Shown here piece after piece: positions 25,748-34,760 of a stretch of 64,000 nucleotides of DNA. The notes beneath the pieces were generated by a model. The model was not told where the DNA came from. It saw nothing but the letters and a program-made list of their open reading frames with translations, and did no database searches. This DNA comes from Brevibacterium moorei (lineage in GTDB: Bacteria; Actinomycetota; Actinomycetes; Actinomycetales; Brevibacteriaceae). Each line of letters starts with the position of its first letter. The first letter of the stretch is position 1. The stretch lies in assembly GCF_024580735.1 (NCBI RefSeq), contig NZ_JANIJX010000005.1, forward strand, positions 124,001-188,000. The letters run 5' to 3'. The translations under genes and the position numbers were made by a program.

Positions 25748-26398
25748 GTGAACGAAATGCAGACCAAGCCCAGTAACTGGAACGTCCCCAATGCGCTGAC
25801 GATTCTGCGCATCATCATGGTGCCGATCTTCATCGTCGTTCTGCTGCACGACGGCGGTAGCGATCCGATCTGGCGGATCTGGGCTTTCGTCGTCTTCGTG
25901 CTGGCCATGGTGACGGATGCGATCGACGGTCACGTGGCCCGCAAATACAACCTCATCACCGACTTCGGCAAGATCGCCGACCCGATCGCCGACAAGGCAC
26001 TGACGGCTGCCGCCTTCATCTGCCTGGCCATCGTCGGCGATATGTGGTGGGTCATCCCGGTGTTGGTGCTGGTGCGCGAATTCGGAATCACCCTGCTGCG
26101 TTTCGCGATCATCACATACGCGGTCATGCCCGCCTCCAAGGGCGGCAAGCTCAAGACCGTCCTGCAGACGGTGGCCCTGGCCATGTACCTGCTGCTGGTG
26201 CCGGTGGCATCCCTGCAGGTGGGCTGGCTGACCGCGGTCTTCACGGTGGTGGCCGTCATCGTGCTGACCGCGGCTGTGGTCGTGACCCTGGTATCCGGGG
26301 TGGACTACTGCGTGCAGGCCTACCGCCTGGTGCGCGATGCGAAGGCCGCCGGGGGCGGGACGCCAGAGGGGGAACAGAGTGGGGCCGATGATCGATAA
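25748..26398 (+). CDS. pgsA: CDP-diacylglycerol--glycerol-3-phosphate 3-phosphatidyltransferase (CDP-alcohol phosphotransferase)
   Basis: 216 residues with about five to six membrane segments. The complete CDP-alcohol phosphotransferase signature D-x2-D-G-x2-A-R-x8-G-x3-D-x3-D is seen at about residues 59-84 (DAIDGHVARK ... GKIADPIAD). Proteins at this conserved position between ftsK and cinA make phosphatidylglycerol phosphate, the anionic lipid precursor. The GTG start is the codon nearest the TAGGCT/GGAGGC signals. The 3' end overlaps cinA by 20 bases. Confidence 0.9.
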   Translation: MNEMQTKPSNWNVPNALTILRIIMVPIFIVVLLHDGGSDPIWRIWAFVVFVLAMVTDAIDGHVARKYNLITDFGKIADPIADKALTAAAFICLAIVGDMWWVIPVLVLVREFGITLLRFAIITYAVMPASKGGKLKTVLQTVALAMYLLLVPVASLQVGWLTAVFTVVAVIVLTAAVVVTLVSGVDYCVQAYRLVRDAKAAGGGTPEGEQSGADDR

Positions 26399-26864
26399 GG
26401 GCGCCGCGGCCGTCATCGCCGCAGCATCCGCGAAAGGTCTGACGATCGCCACGTGCGAGTCCCTGACCGCGGGGCTGGTGGCGGCGACCCTGGCACAGGT
26501 GCCGGGTGCCTCACGCGTGCTGCGCGGTGGGCTGGTGACCTACGCGACGGAGCTCAAACACGTGCTGGCCGGAGTTGATGCCGGACTGCTGGCCGCGCGT
26601 GGCGCGGTCGACCCCGAGGTCGCAGCCCAGATGGCCACGGGTACCAGGGACCGGTGCGGGGCCGATATCGGGATCTCGTGCACCGGTGTGGCCGGGCCCG
26701 ATCCGCAGGACGGCAAGCCGGTCGGTCGGGTCTACCTGGGGTTGGCGATGCCGACGGACGTGCGCACCATTCGCCTGGATCTGAGTGGGGACCGGGACGC
26801 CATCCGCCGGGCGACCGTCTCCCGATTATTGGCGGTAGTGGACAGTGAGCTGGCCACGGTCTGA
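26379..26864 (+). CDS. cinA: CinA C-terminal domain protein (nicotinamide-nucleotide amidase type)
   Basis: 161 residues, only the C-terminal amidase domain of CinA, as usual for actinobacterial stand-alone members. The family converts nicotinamide mononucleotide to nicotinate mononucleotide in pyridine nucleotide salvage. Signatures are ATCESLTAGLVAATLAQVPGAS (part, near residues 22-43), the GGLVTYATELKH block and ISCTGVAGPD near 104. I chose the GTG at 26379 because AGGGGG lies six bases before it; the ATG at 26388 is the alternative. It overlaps the end of pgsA. The competence link in the name is historical. Confidence 0.88.
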   Translation: MGPMIDKGAAAVIAAASAKGLTIATCESLTAGLVAATLAQVPGASRVLRGGLVTYATELKHVLAGVDAGLLAARGAVDPEVAAQMATGTRDRCGADIGISCTGVAGPDPQDGKPVGRVYLGLAMPTDVRTIRLDLSGDRDAIRRATVSRLLAVVDSELATV

Positions 26865-27050
26865 ATCCGGGATGAGCACAGCGTGGGAATTCACCTCTAA
26901 GTTGCGTGTGTTCGGCTCAGGTTTTCCGCTTTGCCCGGCCCGGGCGGTGGTGACCGGAGCTGTGAACGTGTAGTTTGGAAGGAACAAAGTCCGCATCCTA
27001 TGGGTTAGTACATACGTATGACAACATCGATAGAAAACGGAGGCCGCCCG

Positions 27051-27368
27051 ATGACACTTGTCCGTACGGAAATCGGCGACACTCTGCGTGCCGCCCGACA
27101 GCGGCAGCACCGCACCCTGCGGGATGTTTCGACCGGGGCCAGCGTGTCCCTGGGGTATCTCAGCGAGATCGAGCGGGGTCAGAAAGAAGCGTCCTCGGAA
27201 CTCCTGGCCTCGATTTGCGGGGCGCTCGACATGCCTCTGTCGCATATGCTGCGCGAGGTCGCAGACCGGGTCGCCCTGAGCGAGGGCGTCGACATCCCCG
27301 ATACCATTCCGGCCGAACTCTCGGCCCATGTCCTCGCCGGCGAGCAGCAGCTGGTGGGACGGCGCTGA
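27051..27368 (+). CDS. clgR: XRE-family regulator of Clp protease genes
   Basis: 105 residues with a helix-turn-helix at about 11-66 ([19 protein letters not shown] ... [18 protein letters not shown]). Length, the [15 protein letters not shown] motif and the position between cinA and DUF3046/recA identify ClgR, the activator of clpP1P2/clpC and other stress genes in actinobacteria; ClgR is itself turned over by Clp. The ATG at 27051 follows CGGAGGCCGCCCG; an ATG at 27018 further upstream has no such signal. A 10-bp palindrome CATACGTATG lies 30 bases upstream (27011-27020) and may belong to its promoter. Confidence 0.88.
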   Translation: MTLVRTEIGDTLRAARQRQHRTLRDVSTGASVSLGYLSEIERGQKEASSELLASICGALDMPLSHMLREVADRVALSEGVDIPDTIPAELSAHVLAGEQQLVGRR

Positions 27369-27369
27369 G

Positions 27370-27600
27370 ATGCGCCATGCCGTCTACTGGCAGTTGATGA
27401 ATGACGAGTTCGGTTCCATCCGTGCCGCTTCGTTGCACGCCGACCTGGCTTTGAGCCCACTTGGTTCGCTGACCCCCGAGCAGGCGTTCGACGCCGGCTA
27501 CCAGCCCAAGGAGATCTGGCTGGCCGTCTGCGATTCCGCAGGGATTCCGGCAGAACGCAGGCTGGGAATCGATCACAAGCCCCCCGCCGCCCCCTTCTGA
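27370..27600 (+). CDS. DUF3046 protein
   Basis: 76 residues. The pattern MRHAVYWQLMNDEFG ... LGSLTPEQAFDAGYQPKEIWLAVCDSAGIPAERRLG is that of the short actinobacterial DUF3046 family, which nearly always sits between clgR and recA. Function is unknown; its persistent place suggests a link to the recA-clgR region. The start ATG is one base after the clgR stop, so the two are co-expressed. A GC-rich hairpin follows 64 bases downstream. Confidence 0.85.
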   Translation: MRHAVYWQLMNDEFGSIRAASLHADLALSPLGSLTPEQAFDAGYQPKEIWLAVCDSAGIPAERRLGIDHKPPAAPF

Positions 27601-27664
27601 GGCGGATACTCGGATCGTTCCGTCTATGTGGACGAGGTAGCGGAGCACTGGGGGAGGAAGAAAC

Positions 27665-27689
27665 GGGCCCGGGTCGTGGATCCGGGCCC
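27665..27689 (+). terminator. hairpin terminator after clgR-DUF3046
   Basis: GGGCCCGG and CCGGGCCC arms (27665-27672, 27682-27689) with a nine-base loop; no strong T tract. Confidence 0.5.
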
Positions 27690-27830
27690 CGCGCATTCTC
27701 CCCGGGCATAGGCCTGCGCCTTTACCCCGGTGAATGACGGTGACCGCGTGCGGAGGCCTGTGGATCACGCCCACCGCGGTCCGCTGGGATGTGGGCAGAG
27801 CATTGCGTAGAGGCTTCGGTGGGCAGTATT

Positions 27831-27846
27831 TCGAACACATGTTCCC
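27831..27846 (+). promoter_or_regulatory. LexA (SOS) box of recA
   Basis: TCGAAC-ACAT-GTTCCC: full GAAC-N4-GTTC core with the 5' TC flank of the actinobacterial LexA consensus TCGAAC-N4-GTTCGA. It lies at the -35 position relative to TAGAAT at 27856-27861. Confidence 0.85.
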
Positions 27847-27855
27847 ATGATGGTC

Positions 27856-27861
27856 TAGAAT
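27856..27861 (+). promoter_or_regulatory. -10 element of recA
   Basis: TAGAAT ten bases after the LexA box; repressor binding would occlude the -35 region. Confidence 0.55.
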
Positions 27862-27997
27862 AGCCAACGGGATGGACTGCGCCTGTGACCTTCGATGGTT
27901 ATCCGGCGCCCGCATATCCACAGTTCGCGTCGGCGGAACACCCGTGTCAGTGCCTGGTTCTAGAGTTCTGGCATAAGGGAATCACCAAGGAGGAACC

Positions 27998-29203
27998 ATG
28001 GCAGGCAAGAACACCCGCACAGCGGCCACCAGCGCCGACAAAGCGGCGGACAACAAGAACAAGGCGCTGGACTCGGCGCTGGGACAGATCGACAGGCAGT
28101 TCGGCAAGGGCGCGATCATGCGCCTGGGCGATGAGAACCGCCCCGCGGTGGAAGTCATCCCCACGGGTTCGGTCGCTCTCGACATCGCCCTGGGCGTGGG
28201 CGGCCTGCCGCGTGGCCGCGTAGTGGAGATCTACGGGCCGGAATCCTCGGGTAAGACCACGGTCGCCCTGCACGCGGTCGCCAGTGCCCAGGCCGCCGGT
28301 GGCATCGCCGCCTTCATCGACGCGGAACACGCGCTGGACCCGGTCTATGCCAAGGCTCTGGGCGTCGACACGGATCAGCTGCTGGTGTCGCAGCCGGATA
28401 CGGGTGAACAGGCGCTGGAGATCGCGGACATGTTGATCCGCTCCGGTGCCCTGGACGTCATCGTCATCGACTCCGTCGCAGCCCTGGTGCCCAAGGCCGA
28501 AATCGAAGGCGAAATGGGTGATTCCCATGTGGGCCTGCAGGCCCGTCTGATGTCGCAGGCCCTACGCAAGATCACGGGTGCCCTGGCCCAGTCGAACACC
28601 ACCGCGATCTTCATCAACCAGCTGCGTGAGAAGGTCGGAGTGTTCTTCGGGTCGCCGGAGACCACCTCCGGCGGTAAGGCGCTGAAGTTCTACGCCTCCG
28701 TGCGCCTGGACGTCCGCAGGATCGAGACGCTGAAGGAATCCGGCGATGCGGTGGGCAACCGGACCCGCGTCAAGGTTGTGAAGAACAAGGTCGCACCGCC
28801 CTTCAAACAGGCCGAATTCGACATCATCTATGGTCAGGGTATCTCCCGTGAGGGCAGCATCATCGATATGGGCGTTGACAACGGAATCGTGCGCAAGTCC
28901 GGCTCCTGGTTCACCTACAACGGCGATCAGCTGGGCCAGGGTAAGGAGAACGTCCGAAACTACCTGCGCAACAACCCGAGCCTGGCTGCCGAAATCGAGA
29001 CGAAGATCAAGGAGAAACTGGGTCTGATCAAAACCGACGAGGCCGAATCCGCCGGCACGGATGCCGCCAAGGCGGACCCGAAGGCTGGGGCGAAGACTCC
29101 GGAATCGAAGTCCGCCGCAGCGAAGCCCACGGACTCGAAGCCGGTAGTTTCGAAGCCGGTGGGCCAGGCGCCGGTCGCGGCACCGGCAGTGGGCAATGTC
29201 TGA
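27998..29203 (+). CDS. recA: recombinase RecA
   Basis: 401 residues, longer than the usual 345-350. It forms the ATP-dependent filament on single-stranded DNA that drives homologous recombination and LexA self-cleavage. Walker A is GPESSGKT at residues 80-87; the L1/L2 DNA-binding loops, [15 protein letters not shown] and [14 protein letters not shown], are intact. After the conserved core (to about 345) comes a low-complexity tail of about 50 residues rich in Ala, Lys, Pro and Ser (repeated KP/SK units). The ATG follows AAGGAGGAACC. recX overlaps the last eight bases. No intein is present. Expression is under the LexA box upstream. Confidence 0.97.
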   Translation: MAGKNTRTAATSADKAADNKNKALDSALGQIDRQFGKGAIMRLGDENRPAVEVIPTGSVALDIALGVGGLPRGRVVEIYGPESSGKTTVALHAVASAQAAGGIAAFIDAEHALDPVYAKALGVDTDQLLVSQPDTGEQALEIADMLIRSGALDVIVIDSVAALVPKAEIEGEMGDSHVGLQARLMSQALRKITGALAQSNTTAIFINQLREKVGVFFGSPETTSGGKALKFYASVRLDVRRIETLKESGDAVGNRTRVKVVKNKVAPPFKQAEFDIIYGQGISREGSIIDMGVDNGIVRKSGSWFTYNGDQLGQGKENVRNYLRNNPSLAAEIETKIKEKLGLIKTDEAESAGTDAAKADPKAGAKTPESKSAAAKPTDSKPVVSKPVGQAPVAAPAVGNV

Positions 29204-29822
29204 TCCCTCTGCTCGGGAAACCACACCATCCGGCCAGGGCGGTGACGAACGGGACACCGTCGTCGCCGCCCTGCAACGGGCTGTCGAGGTGCTTGGCCAG
29301 GCGCAGGCCGCCAGGGATGCCGGCACGGTACCCGGCCCCGATGCCCTCAGTGAGGATCCGGAATACAAGCGGGCGAAGAAGCGGGCGATGAACATGCTGG
29401 CGGCCCGGGCCCACTCCGCTCACGACCTGCGCACCAAACTGCTGCGCAAGGAGCACCCGGCTGACATCGTCGACCAGCTCATCGCGCGGCTGGAGTCTGC
29501 GGGCCTGCTCGACGATGCCGAATACGCGAGCTCGTATGTCAGGGCGAAACGCGAGTCCAGGGCCCTGTCGAAGAGCGCTCTGCGCCGAGAGCTGCGCAAT
29601 AAGGGAGTGGCGGACTCCCATATCGCCGCCGCACTCGCGGACATCGACGATGAGTTCGACCTGGCCTACGAAGTCGCGGCGAAGAAGGCCGCGTCCACTG
29701 TGCGCCTGCCGCGCGATACCCGCAAGCGGCGGATCCTGGGGATGCTGGCCCGTCGCGGCTTCGCCCAGGGTGCCTGTCTCAAGGCGACGGAGGCGGCACT
29801 GGAGTCCTTTCCGGGTTCTTAA
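29196..29822 (+). CDS. recX: regulatory protein RecX
   Basis: 208 residues. An acidic N-terminal extension (about 1-60) precedes three RecX three-helix repeats (about 62-205, [20 protein letters not shown], then [14 protein letters not shown], then the RRGF C-terminal motif). RecX binds the RecA filament and limits its activity. It overlaps recA by eight bases, the usual coupling that balances the two proteins. The ORF ends 60 bases before miaB. Confidence 0.92.
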   Translation: MSDPSARETTPSGQGGDERDTVVAALQRAVEVLGQAQAARDAGTVPGPDALSEDPEYKRAKKRAMNMLAARAHSAHDLRTKLLRKEHPADIVDQLIARLESAGLLDDAEYASSYVRAKRESRALSKSALRRELRNKGVADSHIAAALADIDDEFDLAYEVAAKKAASTVRLPRDTRKRRILGMLARRGFAQGACLKATEAALESFPGS

Positions 29823-29882
29823 TCGAGCATAGGGGCCAAGGGTGCGAAACACGTGCCAAGGACCGGTAGACTAACGGGCAGC

Positions 29883-31361
29883 ATGACTGACGTACTCGAA
29901 ACCCAGAGCAACCTGCGCACCTATGAGGTCAAGACCTATGGGTGCCAGATGAATGTCCACGACTCGGAACGGATCTCGGGCCTGCTCGACGACGCCGGCT
30001 ACAGTCCGGTCTCCGAAGGCCAAGCGGATGTCGTGGTCTTCAACACCTGCGCGGTGCGGGAGAACGCCGATAACCGTCTATACGGCAACCTGGGCCGACT
30101 CAAGGAAGTCAAGGAATCCCACCCCGGCCTGCAGATCGCCGTGGGCGGCTGCATGGCGCAGAAGGACCGCGATACGATCGTCAAGCGCGCCCCCTGGGTC
30201 GACGTCGTCTTCGGCACTCACAACATGGGTGCGCTGCCGGTGCTCTTGGAGCGTGCCCGCCACAATCACGAAGCCCAGGTCGAGATCAAGGAATCCCTCG
30301 AGGTGTTCCCCTCGACTCTGCCGACCCGGCGCGAATCAACCCATTCCGGCTGGGTGTCGATCTCTGTGGGCTGCAACAATACGTGCACTTTCTGCATCGT
30401 GCCGAGCCTGCGCGGGAAGGAACGCGACCGGCGTCCCGGAGACATCCTGGCAGAGGTCGAGGCACTGGCCGCACAGGGGGTCATCGAGGTCACCCTGCTG
30501 GGCCAGAACGTCAACTCCTACGGCAGCGAATTCCGTGACCGCGGAGCCTTCGCCAAACTACTGCGCGCCGTCGGTGCGGTTCCCGGGATCGAACGCGTCC
30601 GCTTCACCAGCCCGCACCCGGCCATGTTCACGGATGACGTGATCGAGGCGATGGCCGAAACCCCCACGGTCATGCCACAGCTGCACATGCCCTTGCAGTC
30701 GGGTTCGGACCGGGTGCTCAAGGAGATGCGCAGGTCTTACCGGACGAAGCGTTTCATGAACATCCTGGAGCGGGTCCGGGACCGCATCCCGCATGCCGCG
30801 ATCACCACCGACATCATCGTGGGCTTCCCAGGTGAGACCGAAGAAGACTTCCAGGGCACGCTGGACGTGGTGGCCGCCGCCCGGTTCAGCCAGGCGTTCA
30901 CCTTCCAGTACTCGATTCGTCCCGGTACTCCGGCCGCCACCATGGACGGGCAGGTTCCCAAGGCGATTGTGCAGGAGCGCTTCGAACGTCTGGTCGCCCT
31001 GCAGGACGAGATCGCCTGGGACGAGAACAAGCGTCTCATCGGCACCCCGGTCGAGGTCCTCGTGACCTCCCAGCGGGACGAGCACGGCCGCTTCTCCGGG
31101 CGGGCCCGCGACAACCGGCTGGTCCACGTCGCCAGTGGGGACTCGGTCGAACAGCCGCGTCCCGGCGATATCGTGACCACCGACATCACAGAGGCCAAAC
31201 CCTACTTCCTGATCGCGGATGCTCCCTTCGACCTGCGCAAGACGGTTTCGGGCGATGCCTGGGATCTGGCACAGGCGGATTCCTGCGGCGTTCCGTCTCC
31301 CGGCGCATCCGCAGGGGGGCCGACGGTCCTGGGAATGCCCACGATTCGGGCCAGCGTCTGA
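29883..31361 (+). CDS. miaB: tRNA-2-methylthio-N6-dimethylallyladenosine synthase
   Basis: 492 residues. It adds the methylthio group to i6A37 of tRNAs reading UNN codons, after MiaA. An N-terminal MTTase domain carries one iron-sulfur cluster through Cys21, Cys56 and Cys90. The radical-SAM cluster is C164-x3-C168-x2-C171 (CNNTCTFC), and a C-terminal TRAM domain occupies about residues 380-450. The tail after it (Ala/Ser/Pro/Gly rich) is not conserved. TAGACT lies ten bases before the ATG with no clear ribosome binding site, so the leader is zero to a few bases. The partner miaA follows one gene downstream. Confidence 0.95.
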   Translation: MTDVLETQSNLRTYEVKTYGCQMNVHDSERISGLLDDAGYSPVSEGQADVVVFNTCAVRENADNRLYGNLGRLKEVKESHPGLQIAVGGCMAQKDRDTIVKRAPWVDVVFGTHNMGALPVLLERARHNHEAQVEIKESLEVFPSTLPTRRESTHSGWVSISVGCNNTCTFCIVPSLRGKERDRRPGDILAEVEALAAQGVIEVTLLGQNVNSYGSEFRDRGAFAKLLRAVGAVPGIERVRFTSPHPAMFTDDVIEAMAETPTVMPQLHMPLQSGSDRVLKEMRRSYRTKRFMNILERVRDRIPHAAITTDIIVGFPGETEEDFQGTLDVVAAARFSQAFTFQYSIRPGTPAATMDGQVPKAIVQERFERLVALQDEIAWDENKRLIGTPVEVLVTSQRDEHGRFSGRARDNRLVHVASGDSVEQPRPGDIVTTDITEAKPYFLIADAPFDLRKTVSGDAWDLAQADSCGVPSPGASAGGPTVLGMPTIRASV

Positions 31362-31362
31362 C

Positions 31363-32136
31363 GTGTCGGGGACCCTCCTGGAGCACAGCACACCGGCCCG
31401 CCTGGTCGTGCTTCCAACCGCCCCCGCCTACGTCCCCGGGGTCAATCCGGGAGCAACGACGCGGCAGCGGGCATTCAGCGCCCGCGTGGTCGATTTGCTC
31501 GCCGGGCCCACGCCCCTGACCTTCCCCGCCCGGCGGTTGCCCGCTCTGGCGGGTCTCGGCGGTTATGGACTCGACCGTGGAGTCGATCTGCGCACGGGCA
31601 CGCACATTTGCGTTGGCGCGGCCTGGCGCGCGGCCTGCGCCCGGCTGAAGGAAGAGGAACGACGAGCCTGCCTGGCCGCACATTCCGGACTGGGCGTGGT
31701 CGCGGAACTGGTAGCCGCCTCGGGCCCGGCCGGACGACTGCGGGCCTGGCCCGCCCTGGAGCCCGAACGCGGGCAGGCAGTGGGCTCCACCGATCCGGTC
31801 GGCGCCGCCGGCCCGGAACTCGTGATCGTGCCGGTGGACCTGAGCGCGCGCTCCACCCCGGACGGTCCGTTGGCGCCGCTGCCGGGCGCCGCGGAGTTCG
31901 ACCGGGCTGTACTGGCCGCACTGCGGGCCTGGGACGTGCCGGGCCTGGAAGACCTGCACCGGGACCAGGCGCGGTTCGCAGCCGACCTCGACGCAGTGGT
32001 CGCATTGCACTCCCTGACCGCGGCGCACGGCCTGCGATGGGAGCCGGGCCCGGCCGAATTGCTGGTCGAAGAACTCGACGGAGTCACCGTGGTCTCGGGC
32101 ACGCTGACGGGGAGCTGGACGGCGGCGCGCGCATGA
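31363..32136 (+). CDS. protein between miaB and miaA, possibly class III extradiol dioxygenase-like
   Basis: 257 residues from a GTG one base after the miaB stop. Its 3' end overlaps miaA by four bases (ATGA), so it is locked into the operon. The N-terminus LVVLPTAPAYVPGVNPGA resembles the opening of the class III extradiol dioxygenase subunit-B-like proteins that occupy this position in many actinobacteria. However, the metal-binding histidines of true LigB enzymes are not evident, so enzymatic activity is doubtful. Composition is Ala/Pro/Leu/Arg rich with no membrane segment or signal peptide. The function is unknown; the conserved place suggests a link to tRNA A37 modification. Confidence 0.6.
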   Translation: MSGTLLEHSTPARLVVLPTAPAYVPGVNPGATTRQRAFSARVVDLLAGPTPLTFPARRLPALAGLGGYGLDRGVDLRTGTHICVGAAWRAACARLKEEERRACLAAHSGLGVVAELVAASGPAGRLRAWPALEPERGQAVGSTDPVGAAGPELVIVPVDLSARSTPDGPLAPLPGAAEFDRAVLAALRAWDVPGLEDLHRDQARFAADLDAVVALHSLTAAHGLRWEPGPAELLVEELDGVTVVSGTLTGSWTAARA

Positions 32137-33083
32137 CCCGGACGCCGGTGATCAACATCGTGGGCGCGACCGCCACAGGCAAATCCGATCTGGCCATCGC
32201 CCTGGCCCAGCGCCTCGACGGCGAGATCATCAATTCCGATGCCATGCAGTTCTACCGGGGGATGGACATCGGGACCGCCAAACTGGCGCCGGAGGACCGC
32301 GGTGGCATCCCACATCACCTGCTCGACATCCTCGATGTGACCCAGGAAGCATCGGTCAGTGCCTTCCAACGGGAGGCCCGTGAGCTCATCGCCGACATCC
32401 GAGCGCGCGGCAAACAGCCCATCCTGGTCGGCGGATCGGGCCTGTACGTCCGTGCGGCCACCGATGTGATGGAGTTCCCCGGCACGGATCCAGCACTGCG
32501 GGCGCGGCTTGAAGCTCAGATCGCGGAGGTGGGCACGCAGTCCATGCACGCCAGACTGGTTCGGGTCGACCCGGCTGCGGCGCGGCGGATCGGTGCCGGC
32601 GATGCCCGCCGGATCGTGCGGGCCCTGGAAGTCGTGGCGCTGACCGGCCGGACGTTCTCTGCCCAGCTACCCGAATACACCTACGCCATGCCGACAGTGC
32701 AGATCGGCCTGCGGATAGAGCGCGCCGTTTTGCACGAACGGATCGCAGCGCGCGTCGCGGCGATGTTCGACGCGGGATGGGTCGGCGAGGTCCGGACTCT
32801 GCTCACACAGGGCCTGGCCCAGGGTAAAACGGCCGGCCGTGCGATCGGTTACCGACAGATCATGGAACTGCTCGCAGGGACCGTCTCCCGGGCCGAGGCC
32901 ATCGAGTCGACGGTGGTCCGGACCCGGCAGTTCGCCCGGAGGCAGGAGACCTGGTTCCGCCGGGATCCACGGATCGCCTGGGTGGACGCACAGGACACGG
33001 GGCTGCTGGAGCACGCCCTGCGGCTCGTTGCAGAAGCCGCAGGTCCCGGGGACGGTCCGGACCCGGAGCCCACGATTCGATGA
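32133..33083 (+). CDS. miaA: tRNA dimethylallyltransferase
   Basis: 316 residues. It transfers the dimethylallyl group to N6 of A37 in tRNAs reading UNN codons, making the substrate of MiaB. The P-loop GATATGKS is at residues 11-18. The INSDAMQFYRGMDIGTAK block (catalytic Asp) starts at 34, and the ILVGGSGLYVRA and GRAIGYRQ motifs and the RRQETWFRRD tRNA-binding helix near the end are all present. The start ATG overlaps the preceding stop (ATGA). dapF follows after 22 bases with its own ribosome binding site. Confidence 0.95.
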   Translation: MTRTPVINIVGATATGKSDLAIALAQRLDGEIINSDAMQFYRGMDIGTAKLAPEDRGGIPHHLLDILDVTQEASVSAFQREARELIADIRARGKQPILVGGSGLYVRAATDVMEFPGTDPALRARLEAQIAEVGTQSMHARLVRVDPAAARRIGAGDARRIVRALEVVALTGRTFSAQLPEYTYAMPTVQIGLRIERAVLHERIAARVAAMFDAGWVGEVRTLLTQGLAQGKTAGRAIGYRQIMELLAGTVSRAEAIESTVVRTRQFARRQETWFRRDPRIAWVDAQDTGLLEHALRLVAEAAGPGDGPDPEPTIR

Positions 33084-33105
33084 CAGCGCAGCGAAGGAGC
33101 ACACG

Positions 33106-34050
33106 ATGGAACTGACCAAGGGGCATGGAACCCAGAACGACTTCGTGTTGCTGTTCGATCCGGACGGCGGCATTGCGGTGGACCCCGCCGCGGTGCGCGT
33201 CCTGACCGACCGGCGCGCGGGGATCGGCGGTGACGGCCTGATCCGTGTGATCCACCCGGCGGCCCTGGCCGCGAGTCCGGCCCAGGCCTCGGACGTCCAA
33301 GCGGCCAAGGGCGCCGGGGACGACGGAGCCGTATGGTTCATGGACTACCGCAACGCCGACGGTTCGATCGCCGAGATGTGTGGCAACGGAGTGCGCGTGT
33401 TCGCACACTACCTGGTCGAACACGGATTGGTCGATCCCTCCGCGGGCTTCGCGGTGGGGACCAGGGCCGGTACCAAACACGTCACAGTGGTGGACAACCC
33501 GCTGGACGCAGCGCCGGGGGCCGATCGCTGGTACCGCGTGGATATGGGCGCTTATGCCTTCCCGTTGGCACCCGTGGACGGAATGGACTCGACCGTCGTC
33601 ACCGACGGGGTACAGGGCACCCGCCCGGCGCTGAGCGTGGACATGGGTAACCCGCACACCGTTCTGGCCCTGGCCGGCGTAGCCGAACTGGACCGGGCGA
33701 ATCTGCTGGAACAGCCGGTGATCGATCCGGTTCCACCGGCGGGGACGAATGTCGAGTACATCGTGATCTCCGGCGAACCCGTCGACGGTGTGGCCAGGCT
33801 GCGGATGCGGGTGAATGAACGCGGCGTGGGGGAGACCTACGCCTGCGGGACGGGGGCCTGTGCTGCGGCGCTGGCCGCCCACACCTGGGCGGGCAGCGGT
33901 GCCCCCGGTTCCTGGTACGTCGAGCAACCGGGGGGTACCGTGCGCATCGACATCGCAGCCGGTACCGTCGCGCTGTCGGGCCCCGCGGTCCTCACCGCGG
34001 TGCTGCGGCCCACGCGGCGCTTACTGCGCGAGGCGGGGCTGGAGGGCTGA
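33106..34050 (+). CDS. dapF: diaminopimelate epimerase
   Basis: 314 residues, a little longer than typical because of an Ala-rich insertion at about 51-75. It converts LL- to meso-diaminopimelate for lysine and peptidoglycan, without cofactor, using two cysteines: Cys92 in EMCGNGVRVF and Cys247 in TYACGTGAC. Both are present. The ATG follows GAAGGAGCACACG. Location after miaA is normal in actinobacteria. It converges with the methyltransferase gene downstream, with only about 20 bases between. Confidence 0.95.
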   Translation: MELTKGHGTQNDFVLLFDPDGGIAVDPAAVRVLTDRRAGIGGDGLIRVIHPAALAASPAQASDVQAAKGAGDDGAVWFMDYRNADGSIAEMCGNGVRVFAHYLVEHGLVDPSAGFAVGTRAGTKHVTVVDNPLDAAPGADRWYRVDMGAYAFPLAPVDGMDSTVVTDGVQGTRPALSVDMGNPHTVLALAGVAELDRANLLEQPVIDPVPPAGTNVEYIVISGEPVDGVARLRMRVNERGVGETYACGTGACAAALAAHTWAGSGAPGSWYVEQPGGTVRIDIAAGTVALSGPAVLTAVLRPTRRLLREAGLEG

Positions 34051-34073
34051 CGCGCCGCCGGCCGGGAGCGGGA

Positions 34074-34685
34074 TCAGCCGCGTACGACGACGATGACGTG
34101 GAAGCCCTTGGACTGCGAGCGTTTCTCCACCCGGTATCCGGGGAAGCTGTCCTGGATCCAGGAGCGCAGCGAATCGGCCCCCAGTTTCTTCGCGACCACC
34201 AGCCAGGCCTCGCCGCCGGGGACCAGCCTGGGCAGCCAGGTCTGCAGCAGTCCGTGGAGCACGTCCTTGCCAACGCGGATCGGCGGATTGGACCAGATCG
34301 TCTGGAATCGCAGCTCTGCGGGAATCAGATCGGCGGTCACGGCGTTGACCTCGGAAAGGCCCAGAGCCCGGGCATTGGCTTCGGTCAGGCCCAAGCTGCG
34401 CTCGTTGACGTCGAGGGCCCATACGCGCAGGTCGATCCCGGCCTCGCGCGCTCGCAGAGCGGCATGGAGGGAGATCGGGCCCCAGCCACAGCCCAGATCC
34501 AGTAACTCACCTGCCGGGGGCATCGGCAGCGCGTCGAGCAGCACTGCCGTTCCCTGATCCAGTCGGGTGGGGGAGAAGACTCCGGCATCGGTCGACACCT
34601 GCACGCTGTGTCCGGCCAGGCGGACGTCGAGGGTACGCGGGTGCGAGGCCGAGGTCGGCTCGGCGGAGAAGTAATGATCGCTCAC
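34074..34685 (-). CDS. class I SAM-dependent methyltransferase, RsmC-like
   Basis: 203 residues. The SAM-binding motif LLDLGCGWGPIS is at about residues 60-71, an acidic post-motif (VWALDVNERS) follows, and the catalytic NPPIR motif at about 129-133 is the N-P-P-[FY]-type found in N2-guanine methyltransferases such as RsmC/RlmG. It likely methylates rRNA (16S G1207-like), but only the catalytic domain is present, so the target is uncertain. I chose the GTG at 34685: it lies six bases after TACGAT on the minus strand, giving a leaderless transcript, and the protein then begins SDHYFSAEPTS, typical of the family. Convergent with dapF and divergent from hflX. Confidence 0.8.
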   Translation of the reverse strand: MSDHYFSAEPTSASHPRTLDVRLAGHSVQVSTDAGVFSPTRLDQGTAVLLDALPMPPAGELLDLGCGWGPISLHAALRAREAGIDLRVWALDVNERSLGLTEANARALGLSEVNAVTADLIPAELRFQTIWSNPPIRVGKDVLHGLLQTWLPRLVPGGEAWLVVAKKLGADSLRSWIQDSFPGYRVEKRSQSKGFHVIVVVRG

Positions 34686-34691
34686 CGGTTC

Positions 34692-34697
34692 ATCGTA
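34692..34697 (-). promoter_or_regulatory. -10 element of a leaderless methyltransferase transcript
   Basis: TACGAT on the minus strand, six bases before the GTG start; no ribosome binding site. Confidence 0.45.
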
Positions 34698-34760
34698 CCG
34701 GGCCCGTGTCAGTGGCCTGTGGGACAATGGACACCGCAGACGAAAGGAAGCAGAGGCCTT

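Larger units (their letters stand above)
27601..27997. other. 397-base intergenic region: terminator, then SOS-controlled recA promoter
   Basis: No convincing coding sequence. It holds the hairpin at 27665-27689, the LexA box at 27831-27846, a -10 at 27856-27861, and an untranslated leader of about 130 bases before the recA start at 27998. Confidence 0.7.

Noticed and set aside
23708-26452. Minus-strand open frame of about 910 codons opposite ftsK and pgsA
   Set aside because: Runs antiparallel to two highly conserved genes and has no motif or ribosome binding site.
29883-31361. Leaderless start for miaB
   Set aside because: TAGACT is ten bases before the ATG, outside the 6-7 base spacing of the other genes, so it was not counted in the leaderless set.
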